Positions 1-12,031 of a stretch of 64,000 bases of DNA are shown piece after piece. A program made the position numbers and the translations under genes. The notes beneath the pieces were generated by a model. The model saw only the letters and a program-made list of their open reading frames with translations, did no database searches and was not told the origin of the DNA. This DNA comes from Pycnopodia helianthoides. Lineage: Eukaryota; Echinodermata; Asteroidea; Forcipulatida; Asteriidae. The stretch is from positions 7,021,195 to 7,085,194 of the forward strand of contig CM063249.1 in the NCBI GenBank assembly GCA_032158295.1, read 5' to 3'. How positions within the stretch are numbered: position 1 is the first letter of the stretch; every line of letters begins with the position of its first letter.

Positions 1-335
1 CCTTATTGACTATATCAAAATAAACACGTTTCCAAAGTTTCATAGCATTTTGGGCAAGAAACACGGAAATTATGGGGAAAATATTATTTTGTTGTCTACA
101 TATTATGCATTTTAGTTGTTTTGTTTGGTTATCTGAACTGGCCCTATACAAATACGAACCAACCGAGTCCCATGACGAACTCACCCAATATTATTTCATC
201 GTATTGACTATGTCAATTATAAACAAGTTTTCAAAGTTTCATGTTTCAAGAAACACGGACATTATGGGGGAAAGTATTTTGTTTTACCGCATGTGCATTT
301 TAATTGTTTGTTTTGGTTTGAGGGATAGTTTTTTT
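1..335. repeat. Tandem duplication, about 198-base period
   Basis: Two diverged copies of one segment lie side by side. The first starts near 5 and the second near 203. Both begin ATTGACTAT, and both contain a CAAAGTTTCAT block followed by an AAGAAACACGGA block and a TTTTGTT-rich stretch. No coding signal was found; the short open frames here are by-products of AT-rich sequence. Confidence 0.7.
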
Positions 336-490
336 TTTTGTGAAACCCCACCCTGGTCCACAAAAGTCAAAAAATATATATTTAAATAATAATAAAAAGG
401 AAAAAATAACAGGAGTTCCGGGCTGTTGGCCCGAACACCTAAAAAAGAAGCCCGGTCATGACAAGGTAATAACCACAGGTAGATTCGCTG

Positions 491-860
491 CCATTACAGA
501 ATTGGTAAGAAAATACACCTTTTGTATACAGATTTACATAAAACTTACACGGTCTAATGATGATGATAGTAGAAAACATCCCTTGAAATATTTCTGCCTG
601 AAATGCCATATTTGATGAGAAACGAATAAACTAATTTTCCAATTGGAGTTTATCGCTAAGTGAGCGTTTTATTCATTTGTTGAATCTATATGATTTCATG
701 CAAATGTGTAATCGGTCTTTCACTATTTTCTCGTGACCCAGATGGCCGATCGATCTCAAACTTCTACAGGTTTGTCAGTTTATGTATATGGTGGATTACA
801 TAAAGTGCTTACACTGCCAGCAACTGTTTTGTTAGCGAAAACCAATTCTGTAATGTTCCT
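491..860. mobile_element. TTAA-type MITE, family A, copy 1 (left end damaged)
   Basis: This copy shares its whole body with the copies at 2401, 26392 and 39000. The right terminal repeat is intact and followed by TTAA at 861-864. The left end keeps only the inner part of the terminal repeat (CATTACAGAATTGGTAAG). It has no coding capacity. A TTAA target site with short inverted ends is typical of non-autonomous piggyBac-like elements. Confidence 0.75.
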
Positions 861-1404
861 TTAATAGACTTGGTTTCGGTTATCAAACGAACTTTACTTC
901 CCGAACAACAACAAAGTCAAATTGAGGAATATAATATGATATGCTTTCGTAGAGCAGCGTCACAAAATAATGGTAAACAATTGGGGACCCACGGTGCGAA
1001 ACACTGACAAAAAGAGTCAAGACCAGATGGGGCATTAATAATATTCACACTTACAATAGCTTGCTTGTGTTGACGATTGACGTCGATTTCTATCGAGTTT
1101 GACCGAAACAAGGTTCTAAAGAAACCCCCCCCCCAAAAAAAAAGGTTAGGTTCCTGTCTCACGCTGTAGCCCCCAATCGCTCAGACAGGCATCAACAATC
1201 AAGTCGCCTGAATCAAGCTGCAGTGTTTCGTTCCGCCGTGTGGACAACAAAGTGTATCACTGCCTATACTTGCCGTAGCTTCTTTGTGTATTTTTTTTAT
1301 TAAAAGCTTCTCATTTTTTAAAGCCATTGTCGTGTATCCAGGGTAACAATGTACACAGGAAGCTAGACAATAATGGATGGGGAGGGGGGAGGAGGGCTAC
1401 AACA

Positions 1405-1890
1405 AATCACACAAATTTGTGCTTTAAAGTCACCACCATTTTTTATGTTTACTATTCATTAAATAGAACAATCTGTGTAAACAAAATATATAAAATTGAA
1501 ACACCTCACAAGTACAATAATATTTATACAAAACGGTCATTACTAAACGTCCCTGTTCACATCGTTGTCACCCAATACTTTGCTTTTGTTTTATATCAAC
1601 TTAACGTTTAAACAAAAATTAATGTAAACAAAAATCATCTTGGGAGACTAGCTGTTGCTGTTTTTTGTTTCTTTCTTTCTTTTTCTTGTTTTCTTTTGGG
1701 GTTTATGACCCCCCCCCCCACAACTGTGTACAAAAAGCATTAAATTTAAAACCTCACAACCTTAATGTTTAAACTAACCGGCCATTGCCAAACGTCCCTG
1801 TTCACATCGTTGTAACATCACACTGAGTAACTAACAGTTTCATAATTATTCTCTTTACTTTGCTTTTGTTTTATATCACGAAACTTATTG
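1405..1890. repeat. Diverged duplicated block
   Basis: A segment around 1530-1600 (AAACGTCCCTGTTCACATCGTTGT, then TTTGCTTTTGTTTTATATCA) recurs around 1785-1880 with the same order of words. A neighbouring phrase, GACTAGCTGTTG / GGCTAGCTGTTG, recurs near 1645 and 2245. The blocks are AT-rich and non-coding, and have the look of an old local duplication broken by homopolymer runs. Confidence 0.5.
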
Positions 1891-2400
1891 TACAAAATTT
1901 AAATCACTTTTTGGTGAACGACTGTGTAAGATATTTCAGTTTCTTCGACATTATATTCAATTTTAATCATTTAGTTTTAAATAAGCAAGGCACATCATAA
2001 TATTGATCAAACTTAGCAAGGCATTTGGCGGCAATGAAAATATCAGTACTGATTAAACCCTGCAGGGCAGCTGCAGTAGCCGACAGTCAAAAGGAATACG
2101 AGCTCTTTGCATTGGTCAAAATCATTCTTCTTCGATCTTTTTGTTTCTTGATTTTATAGTTAATTTCTCTTCTGATGGTCTGCAGATATCAATCAATACA
2201 ATTTTTAAAAACTTAAAAAAGAAACAAATACATTTTATCTCGGGAGGCTAGCTGTTGTTTTTTATTTGTTTGTTTTTATGACCCCAGAGATTTGTAAACG
2301 AAGGCATTGGGGTAGAGTTTTCACACAGCTGACCAGGCTGTACGAAGTTTCCCAAACAGACAAGTGGAATTTGCCCTGTTTATTTGCGTTTAAACATTAA

Positions 2401-2786
2401 AGGAACATTACAGAATTGGTAAGAAACAAACTTGTAAAATATACTTTTTGATCACAGATTTACATAAAACTTACACGGTCTAATGATGATGATAGTAGAA
2501 AACATCCCTTGAAATATTTCTGTCTGAAATGCCATATTTGATGAGAAATGAATAAACTAATTTTCCGATTGGAGTTTATCGCTCAGTGAGCGTTTTATTC
2601 ATTTGTTGAATCTATATGATTTCATGCAAATGTGTAACCGGTTTTTCACTATTTTCTCGTGACCCGGATGGCCGATCGATCTCAAACTTCTACAGGTTTG
2701 TCAGTTTATGTATGTGGTGGATTACATAAAGTGCTTACACTGCCAGCAACTGTTTTGCTAGCAAAAACCAACTCTGTAATGTTCCT
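2401..2786. mobile_element. TTAA-type MITE, family A, copy 2 (complete)
   Basis: The element is flanked by TTAA at 2397-2400 and again at 2787-2790. It begins with AGGAACATTACAGAATTGGT and ends with the reverse complement of that 20-mer, with one mismatch. It is about 386 bases long with no open frame of note. Confidence 0.85.
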
Positions 2787-3113
2787 TTAATTAGGTACTA
2801 ACTAATTAGTAATTTTGTGAGGTCGGCTACAGCTAGACTGCCGACATGCATGGTTTTCTTAAAGACATCATCTTAAAACTACATTTGTACAAAGCAAAGG
2901 GTATTCCCCTCAATTCAACTGAAACATGAAAAAACCAACGTTGGACAAAAAACAAACAGCAAGATTATATCATAGAAAATAAATGTCGTGTTTAAAGAAA
3001 AAGTAAAAAATGTGGTAGAAAACCCTCTTTAAAAAAATATATATTTCTGAACTTCCTGTTTGAAACAGAAGGAAATGTCAATTGCGGTCCTGGATAAAAT
3101 AAACACGTCGCAA

Positions 3114-3356
<243 letters not shown>

Positions 3357-3544
3357 AAACAAACACAACGAAAGTCTGTTTAATCTTGCCCCAGAGTACC
3401 ACATGCAAATTGTCTGGATCACAGTTAGGAACGCAGACAGGAAGCGATTCAAGATCTCAAGACGCGATTCCTTAATTGAAATTTTAGCAATTGAATCATT
3501 CGACACTCCCAAAATATTTGATAATAAACATTTGTGTCAGTAAC

Positions 3545-4116
3545 GTGTGTAGTATCAACACCGTGTACAGAACTTTTTCTCGTGAGTTGTGTTGGTTATG
3601 AAAAACAAGAAACGCTGTCGAAATAACCCATTTTATGGGTGGGACAACCCAATTTTAAGATGATGTGTGTTTTCATTTTTGTTTTAATGGAGAATGGCAA
3701 TTAATGAACTCATTCTTCCACCACAATTAATTATAAAATAACTTCAACAAACGCTACGTTTGTTGAAGTGTATGAGCATCCATCGATAACAGTTTAAATT
3801 GTAGATGCTCTTGCAAACTCATCGGCTCTTCCATGTAGCTGCACCCTCACATTCACTCGGGGAAAATATAGTCATCCATTACCCAGAAAATTATCAGTTA
3901 AAGATGAATTCCAAGGTTTTCAAAATAGGGTTTTAATACAGAAAAATGGAAGGTGGGAATACCAAGGTTTTTAAAATATTGGTCAAATACAGACAAATGA
4001 AAGGTGGGAATTCTTTAAAAAAAATATATACTGTAAAAGTACTCCTGTTTAAAATAAGTTTGTGGTGATTGTTTTAATTAAAAAAATGGGGGGGGATTGA
4101 GTGGGGGTTTTTAGGT
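3545..4116. other. Intergenic, downstream of the patched-like gene
   Basis: No gene is seen. A small direct repeat (CCAAGGTTTT CAAAATA / CCAAGGTTTT TAAAATA, with GAAAGGTGGGAAT) occurs at about 3911-4015. Read on the minus strand this would be the 3' flank of the patched-like gene. An ATTAAA hexamer close to the stop codon, around 4075-4080, is a possible poly(A) signal, but it is short-range and unproven. Confidence 0.35.
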
Positions 4117-5984
4117 TTACGAAAAACCACCTTGTCTCATGCTTTGCGCTGAAATGGGCCTGGCTCTAGGGATGTGGAAAGATGTGCAGCGAGCCAACTC
4201 TTGCATGTAATCTTCGTGTTGTGATGTAGGACTCGGTGGAAATGGGCTGTCGGCCATGCTCCTGCGGCTGCTGATGGAATAAGGTGCAGATATCGGTCTG
4301 GGTGCGACCTGGGAGGAACTGATGACCGGTCGCGGTTGACGGTCGGCATGATTCGGGAACATCGCAGCGTTGAACTCCCCGTGTTTTTTGGGACTCATCC
4401 GCACGTTCTCTGCGTTGACGGATTCGTCCACGTGAGATTTCACGGGAATTGTGAGCCTGAGGAAAACGGGGAGGAATAGGAGTCCGTGCAGAGCACCGAG
4501 GGAGATGACAAGAAACATCGTCTTGAAGAAGGTTCTGAAGATGTACGAGCCTGTGAAGGCAAGAACCAAGACGCCGATGATGGTAGAGAGAGAGCCCTGT
4601 ACAATGGGCATACCGATGGAGTACAGAGCATGGATGACGTTGGCCTGACGTGAACCTTTGTTTGCTGCTATGTAGGCGTAACTGATGTGTGCCGAGAAAT
4701 CCACACTAAATCCTACGCAGAGAATGAGGTTAGTCATGGCGATGGAATCGAGGTTGACTTGCCAAAAGGTCATGAACCCAATCACCCCAGTTACGATGGA
4801 GGCTAGAGATAGGGTAACGAGGATAGAACAGATGGGGCTTGGGATCATCAGCAGAGCTATAATCAACATAGCACCGACGGCGATACCCATGTTTTGCAGC
4901 GTGTTGGGCAAGATTGCTATGTATTGATCATAGAAGACGAAGGCTGGGTGGTAGACTATTGCAGGTAGCTCTGCGTCCTTTGCGATTTGCCTCATCTCGG
5001 TCACCATGAATCTTTCTTTATCGGTTGTGTCCAAGTCTTTCGTTGCAACAAAGAATCTCGAGGCCTCGATGCTCGTGCCATCATCGCTGAAAACAATATC
5101 GAGGGAGTACTGTTCGAAGGCCGGCTGTTTGAGGAAACTGTTTCGGAGTGTGTCGATGAACTGGGTCTGAGTTGGTTCTCTAAGGTTGATTAAGTTCAGA
5201 AAATCGAGATAGTCTCGAAGCCAGGAAGCAGACAAACTCTGGTCTTTACCGAATGTATATTCGTTGGCTTCCATCTTTGCTAATATCTCTTCCATGTGAT
5301 CTTGTATTAACGGATTCCAGACATCTCTTCTCTCCGTAAACACCAAGGCAACCTGCGGACCGTACTTCTTAAAGTAGACACTTTCTGTATCTAGAAAGTC
5401 TGCTGCATAAGAATTATCCCGTGCGAGGTTGCGAAGACTGAGACCTTCTTGTACCTGAGTACATCCATAGATGGCGGTACCCAAGTAACCAAAATATAAT
5501 AGTACAGTGAGTGCTGTCATCCACCATCTTGTGATGAAGGGACCGTAATACTTCTTGAAGAATATCATCAATGCATGATCATTGGTGTCTCCACCTTGGT
5601 TGGTTGTCGGTTGTGAACCGCCTGCGCAGAATATGGTGTAAGCCTTAGAACCAGACTCCTCCTTGGGTTTCACTTTAACACATGACATGCAGTGTCTGTT
5701 AGCTGCCTCCCGTCTACCAGTTAGAGCCATGCAGGCACCGAAAAAAGTAATCTGATACGCGTAGTCGAAGATGACAGCTACGCCGGTATACATGCAGAAT
5801 ATACGCACAGATCTGAAAAATGTAATGGCGCCAATAGCGAAAGCCAAGGCATCTGTGATGGACGTGATGGTAATAGACATGGCGGCCTCTGAGAAGGCAT
5901 GGCGCATGCGCTGTTCCACGGGCATCCTGACGTCAGTCTGTCGCCAGGCAGCGACCATAATAAACATGTCGTCCACTCCAATTC
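4117..5984 (-). CDS. Patched domain-containing protein (PTCHD3-like), exon 2 and C-terminus
   Basis: This terminal exon encodes 621 residues of a Patched/RND-type multi-pass membrane protein. The acceptor, CTTCCAACAG just above 5984, joins in phase to the donor at 8186. The first residues are IGVDDMFIM, the GxxxDD motif of transmembrane segment 4 in the sterol-sensing/patched core. A second luminal loop follows. A second membrane block near predicted residues 700-835 contains GFSVDFSAHISYAY, which is typical of PTCHD proteins. The cytosolic tail of roughly 100 residues is rich in Ser and Pro and ends at a TGA... type stop at 4117. Family members are sterol/lipid-handling or Hedgehog-related transporters; no substrate can be inferred here. 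The open frame extends upstream into the intron to 6141, but that part has no family similarity. Confidence 0.9.
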
Positions 5985-6125
5985 CTGTTGGAAGAATGAA
6001 AAAACAACTCATAATTTGAGCACTCAATCTAATCATCATGAAGGGTTCTTTACGAGGCAGATGGTCGGAATTACATCCAATGTCAATTATCCTGGAAGTC
6101 ATAATAATAGGCCTAATACTCTTAA

Positions 6126-6284
6126 GGCATGCAGCCAACAATGGTAATTATCAATGAGAAATTATAGAAAAACATCTTCTATGTTTCCATTGTTTCTCAA
6201 ACATCGGGGTTAAGTCTCGCATGTCAGTTATGTGCAAATCTGTGAACACTTTTATTTCAATTTCATTGGTGTTTTTGAGGCCCT
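6126..6284. mobile_element. TTAA-type MITE, family B, internally deleted copy
   Basis: TTAA occurs at 6122-6125 and 6285-6288. The left end (GGCATGCAGCCAACAATGGTAATTA) and the right end (GTTATGTGCAAATCTGTGAACA ... AGGCCCT) match the ends of the copy at 29636-29967. The middle is missing. It sits within 150 bases of the exon 2 acceptor of the patched-like gene. Confidence 0.55.
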
Positions 6285-7650
6285 TTAAAGACAAAGTATA
6301 TTGTCGTATTAAAATTAGATTTAATTAAACGTGTCCCCAACAGAAATCGTCCACTTATCTGGACCTATGCCTATATAGTTGTGACTTTGATAAAATTGTC
6401 GTGGTCTATGAATTGCAAATTACGAGATGAAACAAATTTTTTAATTATTATTATTATTATTATTATCAATCACTTCAATGTTTATTAAACACCTTAATAA
6501 GCACAGGCTGGTGCATTTCTTTTCCTCAAAATATCTACGCATTATTTAGGGATTTGAAAATATAAATCCAATGTGTTTAATACTTTCTTTTTGTTAACCC
6601 ACACACACAAAACAAATATCTATGTGCATGTCATTGCTGGCTGATTTATTTGCTTGAAATCGTACACAAAGAAATGTCTGGCTTTTTTTAATACAGGCTT
6701 TCAATGTAGGCCGGGTCGGGAGGTTCATCCTGATGCCAATATATTATTCTGGGAAACTTGGCAAACATCTGCAACCTGCAATCATCAATAGGAAAATGTG
6801 AACAGCAGCGAAAAGTCCCCTTCTATAAATAGGCAATAATACGATTTCATTTTTGCTGCTTTATTCCACAAAATACGCACAGACGCCAAATAAGCTTTTG
6901 CCATGTCCGTTGCTATGGCGATAGTCTTGGTTTTGTTACTGATTAATATATGCACCATATGCTCCGTGGAAATAAACACAGAACCCAGGGATCAACTCAG
7001 CGAGGACGAGGAAAGGTTTCCCCCAAAATGTACAATGATAAACAACTGATTGTGAATAGCATGGCAATAAAATATACATAAAATAATTCTATAAACTGAT
7101 ATTAAATTGTACGTGTGATCCTGACTATACGGCTGTTACAGGTTGAAAGGCTTCTGACTGGCATTTCAAACTAAACTATTGACAAAATAGCAATAGCAAT
7201 AACCATCATCGCTAATGCGCACGCAAAAGCCGTCAACAGCATGGTCTGTGGAGCACAGTTCCTTGGAAATTTACCCCCCAAAATACACAACGTGAAGTTT
7301 TCTTTTTACAACAATGACACAATTTAGGATAACCTGGATGAACAAAAACAGTATCTTACTGCATAATGTAAGATTCGTTTCTTCTTGGTTATGTTTTGTT
7401 GTTGTTGGTTTTCTGTTTGTGTATGTGTTTTGGGTTTTTTTGTTTTGTTTTTTTCCTCGGGGGGGGGGGGTGCGGGTGATTGCGTTAAGTCAAAATGCTT
7501 AACGTGTATCCGGCCGTTTCAGAAACGGTTACCACATGCTTAGTCTCAATCGTGTTTCTTTTTGCCGGGCAAGTTCGGGCAAGCAATCTGCTACCAAACC
7601 TTGCCCGATTGGGCAATTAAGAAAAAAAACTAATAATGTCGAGCCCTGCG

Positions 7651-7675
7651 GCAGGTTCAAATCCTGCTCTTGCCA
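7651..7675 (+). other. tRNA-like T-arm remnant
   Basis: A perfect T-arm-like hairpin (GCAGG TTCAAAT CCTGC) is followed by TCTTGCCA, as in the 3' end of a tRNA. No matching D-arm, anticodon arm or 5' acceptor strand was found in the preceding 80 bases. It is read as a pseudo-tRNA or SINE fragment and not a working tRNA gene. Confidence 0.3.
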
Positions 7676-7754
7676 ATTTTCCTTTGTTAAAGCAATAATC
7701 AATATAATTTAATACGGTTATTGTAAGTAGTTATGCATCCTTCCACAAAATGGG

Positions 7755-7960
7755 GATCAGGTTGGCTCAGTGATTTCTTTCCCTGCCTTTCACCTCTGTG
7801 GGCCCCGGTTCGAATCCCAGACCAGAGCCTTGTATGTGGATTGGGTTTTCAATCCCTACCTGATTGTGTGGATTTTCCTCATTGGGGTTTTCCTCGCACA
7901 TTTAAAACTGAACATTTCTTCTTGTTTCCTATTCATCATTTTATTGAATCTAATTGTGCT
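7755..7960 (+). mobile_element. tRNA-derived SINE
   Basis: An A-box-like TGGCTCAGTGAT near 7763 and a B-box GGTTCGAATCCC at 7807-7818 are spaced as in an RNA polymerase III promoter of tRNA origin. A tRNA-unrelated body rich in GGGTTTTC-type words follows. It lies inside the intron of the patched-like gene, in the orientation opposite to that gene. Confidence 0.6.
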
Positions 7961-8002
7961 GTTGGATGTGTAATACAAATTTTGTACATGCGATATCCGT
8001 CC

Positions 8003-8030
8003 GTTTTAGTGTATAACAGTACACTAAAAC
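8003..8030. repeat. Perfect short hairpin
   Basis: GTTTTAGTGTA is followed, after a 6-base spacer, by its exact reverse complement TACACTAAAAC. It may be the relic of a small inverted-repeat element. Nothing else supports a function. Confidence 0.5.
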
Positions 8031-8186
8031 ATGCAGACCTAGGTAAAGAAGAAAATCCGAGATTTACTGTTGTTAGGAAATTTATTAAAACATCTACACA
8101 AATATGTACAGGCCTATTGATAAAAGATACACAGTGATCATGGGTGAAAATATTTCATAAGTAATAAAATTACCGAGGTTACTTAC

Positions 8187-9179
8187 CAAGAATAAGAAAT
8201 GGTGCAGACCCCACCACATTAATGTAAGGTACTCCGATGAAACTCATGAGACCGAACGATGAGAGCACAGCTAGGCCGGCTGATATCACGCCACAGCCCG
8301 CCAACCAAGGCTTGCTTCTTACCCAGTCCAACATCACACAGGAACAAATGCTGAATGTAATCAGTAGTGAAAACGTGATACTAAAGTCTTTGATGACACT
8401 GGAGCTGGCTTTATCTAACTCTGTCTCAAGTGTACTGGATACCTGACGGGTGACTCTGATCTCAGTTGTACTGAAGCTTCAACAACTTCAAGAAACTTGT
8501 CCTCCCACAGAGCACTTCGTTGGTCGTCCATGTTGTCTTGGTATCGTAAGATGTAAGATAACTGCATGGCTTCAGCTGAAAGTACTTCATCAGATGAGCC
8601 TGACTTGAACTCCACTCCTCCTAGCTCTCCACCAAGAAATAAAACCGTATCGTTTGAGTTATGGGTAGGATAAGTCAGAGTGACTGTCTGAACCATGGAT
8701 GAGTCGTGGCTGTATACAGACAGTATGGCATTCTCATTACAAACCTCATTCCATTTGACACAGAGATCATTAAATTTATACTCCACCTCGTTGTGAAGCA
8801 CGCTGAAGTTCATCACTGCCTCGTGAAGATTGAGAATTTCTTCCATGACAGTCTCGGTTAGAATGTTTCCACCATCATTTCTTTGTATGATCACTTTCCC
8901 TGATCGACCCAGCCTTGTCAGCCGAGTCACCAAGGTGTCGTTGTCGCCATGTTGCGCAAAAAGCTCCTCCACTGTTTTCCGGTCTGTTTTCGCCTGCCCA
9001 TTTTCCGGCGTGTATAAATTCTCCACGCTCTGCTCCTCCGTAATGAACACCATTCCAGCACCGAGGGCTCCGGCCAGCACCAGCGGCAGCAGTAAAAACG
9101 GGAACGGGTGCCTGGCGATGAAACCGCCATAGTTGAAGAAAAAGGACCGTAAAATCTTTTCAATGCAGTCCAACGCCAT
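8187..9179 (-). CDS. Patched domain-containing protein (PTCHD3-like), exon 1 (frame break)
   Basis: The exon encodes the N-terminal third of the protein. The proposed start at 9179 has A at -3 and G at +4. A short cytosolic stretch (residues 1-23) is followed by a first membrane helix (about 24-46) and a large luminal loop with several N-x-S/T sites. The second and third membrane segments of the sterol-sensing domain end at APFLILG, which joins in phase to IGVDD in exon 2. From the start, the frame is open to a TAG at 8415. The family-like frame for the second half (TLETELDKASSSVIKDF onward) is offset by one base and has a TGA at 8479-8481. A single missing base between 8418 and 8478 would restore one reading frame and also the phase needed at the donor (993 bases present, 994 required). 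The cause could be an assembly error, an allelic defect or true decay. Confidence 0.85.
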
Positions 9180-11920
9180 ACTTGTTTGTATTCCGTGTGC
9201 AGTACAGTAACCTATTAAGTGTTATCGACAGCAACGAGAGTGTTCGCATAAAATTATGCTGGTAACAAGTTGAAGGCCACTCGCCTTTGTGTTCACGTTT
9301 TCCAGGTCAAACAGAATACAACAGAGGACGAATCACACACACACAAAACTGTGTAGGCAAGGTCACTGTAGTATTGAACACAAATTGGTTTTTGGGACAG
9401 GGTTCTTCTACAGCTGCGAAGAATGACCAGTACATGATGTGTGATATAGAGTATTGCATACGCATATTATGTGCATGTCAATTAGTATACTGTAGCATGC
9501 GCAAACGAGCTGCTTTGAAGGACGAACTATCGGCTATAGAGCTTGTACTGTAAACGGGGATGGGGCGCAAATACAATGCTGTCATCGCAACACACTAAAT
9601 ACACTTCCCATAGCAACCAATGCTAAATAGAAATACTAAAACAAAATACGCGAAAGTCTCTCAGTGTCTTGATAACCAACCAACTAAACTTTAAATTTCT
9701 TTCAATTTTTGGCAGGTCAATTACTTTTAGCACAGAAAGTATCACCTCCAAAAATGTGATGTTTCCCGAACCGACTTGCTGTCAGTTTTCATAAAAACAT
9801 CCCTCCACTTCCCAAGCCAAATAGGACCGACTTTAAAGCCTACATCATTATCAAGTTTCCTCAAAATATCAAGCACAGAACTCCCAGGTTGTTATAACCT
9901 GTTATAATTACACAATCTATTAATTTAATGACCCCCAAAAAGTTGTGTTTCAAAATAAAGATTGAGGAAATACAAATTTTGATAATCAGTTTGGCGCACG
10001 AATTTTGGCCTATTTAGTGTAGTGCACACCCATGGAAACGCAACACTACTGATGGAATATGACGTTGCTGGTGGGTCAACTTAACGTTGACGACGGCAGC
10101 TACCGCAACGGTGACCAGGCCAACGAGTCGATAAGAGGGGGCAACGACGACGGTGGTCGTTAGCCAATGATGACGCCATTAGACGACGATGGAGGGATGA
10201 TATCGACGACTGAGCCAACCTTGACGATGACATTCAAAAATATAAATAATTTGACAAAATAACAAATGACATGATTGCGCGACGATGAATACGACAACGA
10301 CGGGGACTATTTCTTGTGATAATAATTGTATTGCACCGGCATGACACTGACAATGACACTGACAGTAAAAAATCACAAAAAACCTGAAGCTTTTTATAAG
10401 ATGCATTACAAAATCAGATGAGTGTCACTGATCTACGAACTTATCTATGACGATAAAAAAACAACCAACTTAATCTAAGGGATCGAGATATTAATTTCTA
10501 AAGTTTTCTGCTTTTTTCAATGTTAATAATAAAAAAAATCAGAATAAAACAATACAAACCGGAACTGATGACAGGAGCTAAGAAAAAGGTGAACTAAACC
10601 ACTGTTGCCATAAGGCATTCAGCTTCCGAACAACAAGTCAATTAAAACAATAGACTTCTAATCAATAAACCACATACAGTAATTTTTCTGAAAACAGAAA
10701 TAAAACATTTTAATAAAAACTGTATAATAATTGGGAGATTTAAACAAGCTTGAAAAAAAATCAAAAATAACGAAATTAAAAACAATATACAGACCCAAAA
10801 CAAACAAACAAAAAATCAAATAAGAACTTTAAAGTTTACTAGTTTTCCTTAGTCCTACAAGATGACACAACAAAACAAAAACAATAACTTTTAACTCGGC
10901 ATTTTTCTCCCAGTATCCAAATCTAACTGTACGATGGTTAAATCGTTTCGGAAATTGTCAATAGAGGGCGACATTATCAGAAACCACTTTGCCACTTCGA
11001 GCAGTAATTCCATTCAGTAAGGCCTTCAGAGGAAACTAGAAATGTTTATTCACGGAAGATTTCCCGTATGGTTATCATTTGAAGATTATTACTGCATCCT
11101 CTGGGCCCAACTTATATAGAGCTGCTTCAGCAGAAAATATTGCTTAACAGATTACTGCTAAGCATAAATGAGCAGGATACCAGTCACAAATCATACATGT
11201 GAAATTTTGTTTTGGCCGATAATCCTATTCTGGTAAGCATTATAGTTGTATGTGCTCAGTTGCTTTTTGTGCGTAAGCGGTTCTCTGAAATTGGGACCAG
11301 TTCTGAGAAATTGAATTTAGCCGGTTTCATGACAACAGTATTCACACGATCAGAGGCCAACTCTATAGTTAGACATGATACACAACACTAAATGTGTGGC
11401 GTGTAATGTTCTTGGCTTTAGCAGCAGTTTAACATTAACAGCCATCCAAAGTAAACACTTTGTGCTTATAATGTGTGAAAAGACTTCTCAAGGTTAACAA
11501 TATTTACTTTGACACAGATATCTTTAACAGCCCCAATCATATCCACAGTGTACTCCCGTTACCATTGGGGTCAGGTCACGATAAGGTATCAAGTGATCGA
11601 TGCAACGTTCTAGGATTTTGATCTCTCGTGTAAATGTTTACACATTGTACATGTACCCATAAAAATACTTGTAAATCACTTCTGTTTTCTGCTGTTTTGA
11701 ATCATTCTTGAGGCAAGCTGATCTCAGCTGTTGGGTTAATTCCTTGCGAAGCCTAGCTAGGTTAAGGTTGATCAGGTTTCGACTTCCGTGGTCTCCTAAC
11801 GACAGGTGGTAGGAAACACAATCGTCTCCAGAGGAGTGTTGGACACTGCAGTTGTCAGTTTGTGTATAGGACCCTAGAGCCTAGGTAGTTACACAACCGC
11901 ACCTTACCCCCCTCCCACCA
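9180..11920. other. Head-to-head intergenic spacer
   Basis: The starts of the patched-like gene (minus, 9179) and the SLC13 gene (plus, 11921) diverge across this 2.7 kb. It contains a cryptically simple GACGAC-rich tract (about 10085-10330), A-rich stretches near 10450-10880 and a MITE (11103-11298). Promoters and first untranslated exons of both genes would be expected here. No TATA box or initiator could be placed with confidence. Confidence 0.6.
11103..11298. mobile_element. GGGCCCAA-ended MITE, family C, copy 1
   Basis: The left end (GGGCCCAACTTATATAGAGC) matches the family end GGGCCCAATTTCATAGAGCT seen at 24480 and 53351. The right end is diverged (TCTGAAATTGGGACC). The inner words GAGCAGGATACCAGTCACAAAT are shared with the 53351 copy. 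It lies about 620 bases upstream of the SLC13 start codon, so it could sit in the promoter region. Confidence 0.65.
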
Positions 11921-12031
11921 ATGGCTCCCTGTAGAGCAGTCCTTGATTTTCTATGGGCGTTCAAGAAGACAATCCTACTGGTGGCGTTTCCTCTGGCTGC
12001 TTCGCCTCTCCTAATTGTCATTGGAGATAAT
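11921..12031 (+). CDS. SLC13 exon 1 (residues 1-37)
   Basis: The exon encodes the short cytosolic N-terminus and the first membrane helix (about residues 15-34, ending LLIVIGDN). It ends in phase 0 at a strong donor, AAT|GTAAGT. The start codon context is ACCAATGG, with G at +4 but C at -3, so it is acceptable but not ideal. The reading frame and the placement of W12 and the KK pair before the helix fit the family start. Confidence 0.88.

Larger units (their letters stand above)
5985..8186 (-). other. Intron of the patched-like gene
   Basis: The 2.2 kb intron has a consensus donor (G|GTAAGT read on the minus strand, at 8186) and an acceptor with a pyrimidine-rich lead (TTTTTTCATTCTTCCAACAG). 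It contains a shortened MITE (6126-6284), a TTA microsatellite (about 6437-6465), a tRNA-derived SINE (about 7755-7960), a small perfect hairpin (8003-8030) and several homopolymer runs. No further exon was found in it. Confidence 0.8.

Noticed and set aside
5985..6141. Upstream extension of the patched-like exon 2 frame with an ATG at 6141
   Set aside because: The 52 extra residues have no family similarity, and a consensus acceptor lies exactly where the conserved IGVDD begins and the phase fits exon 1.
7651..7675. A tRNA gene
   Set aside because: Only the T arm and a 3'-like end are present. No complete cloverleaf can be built.
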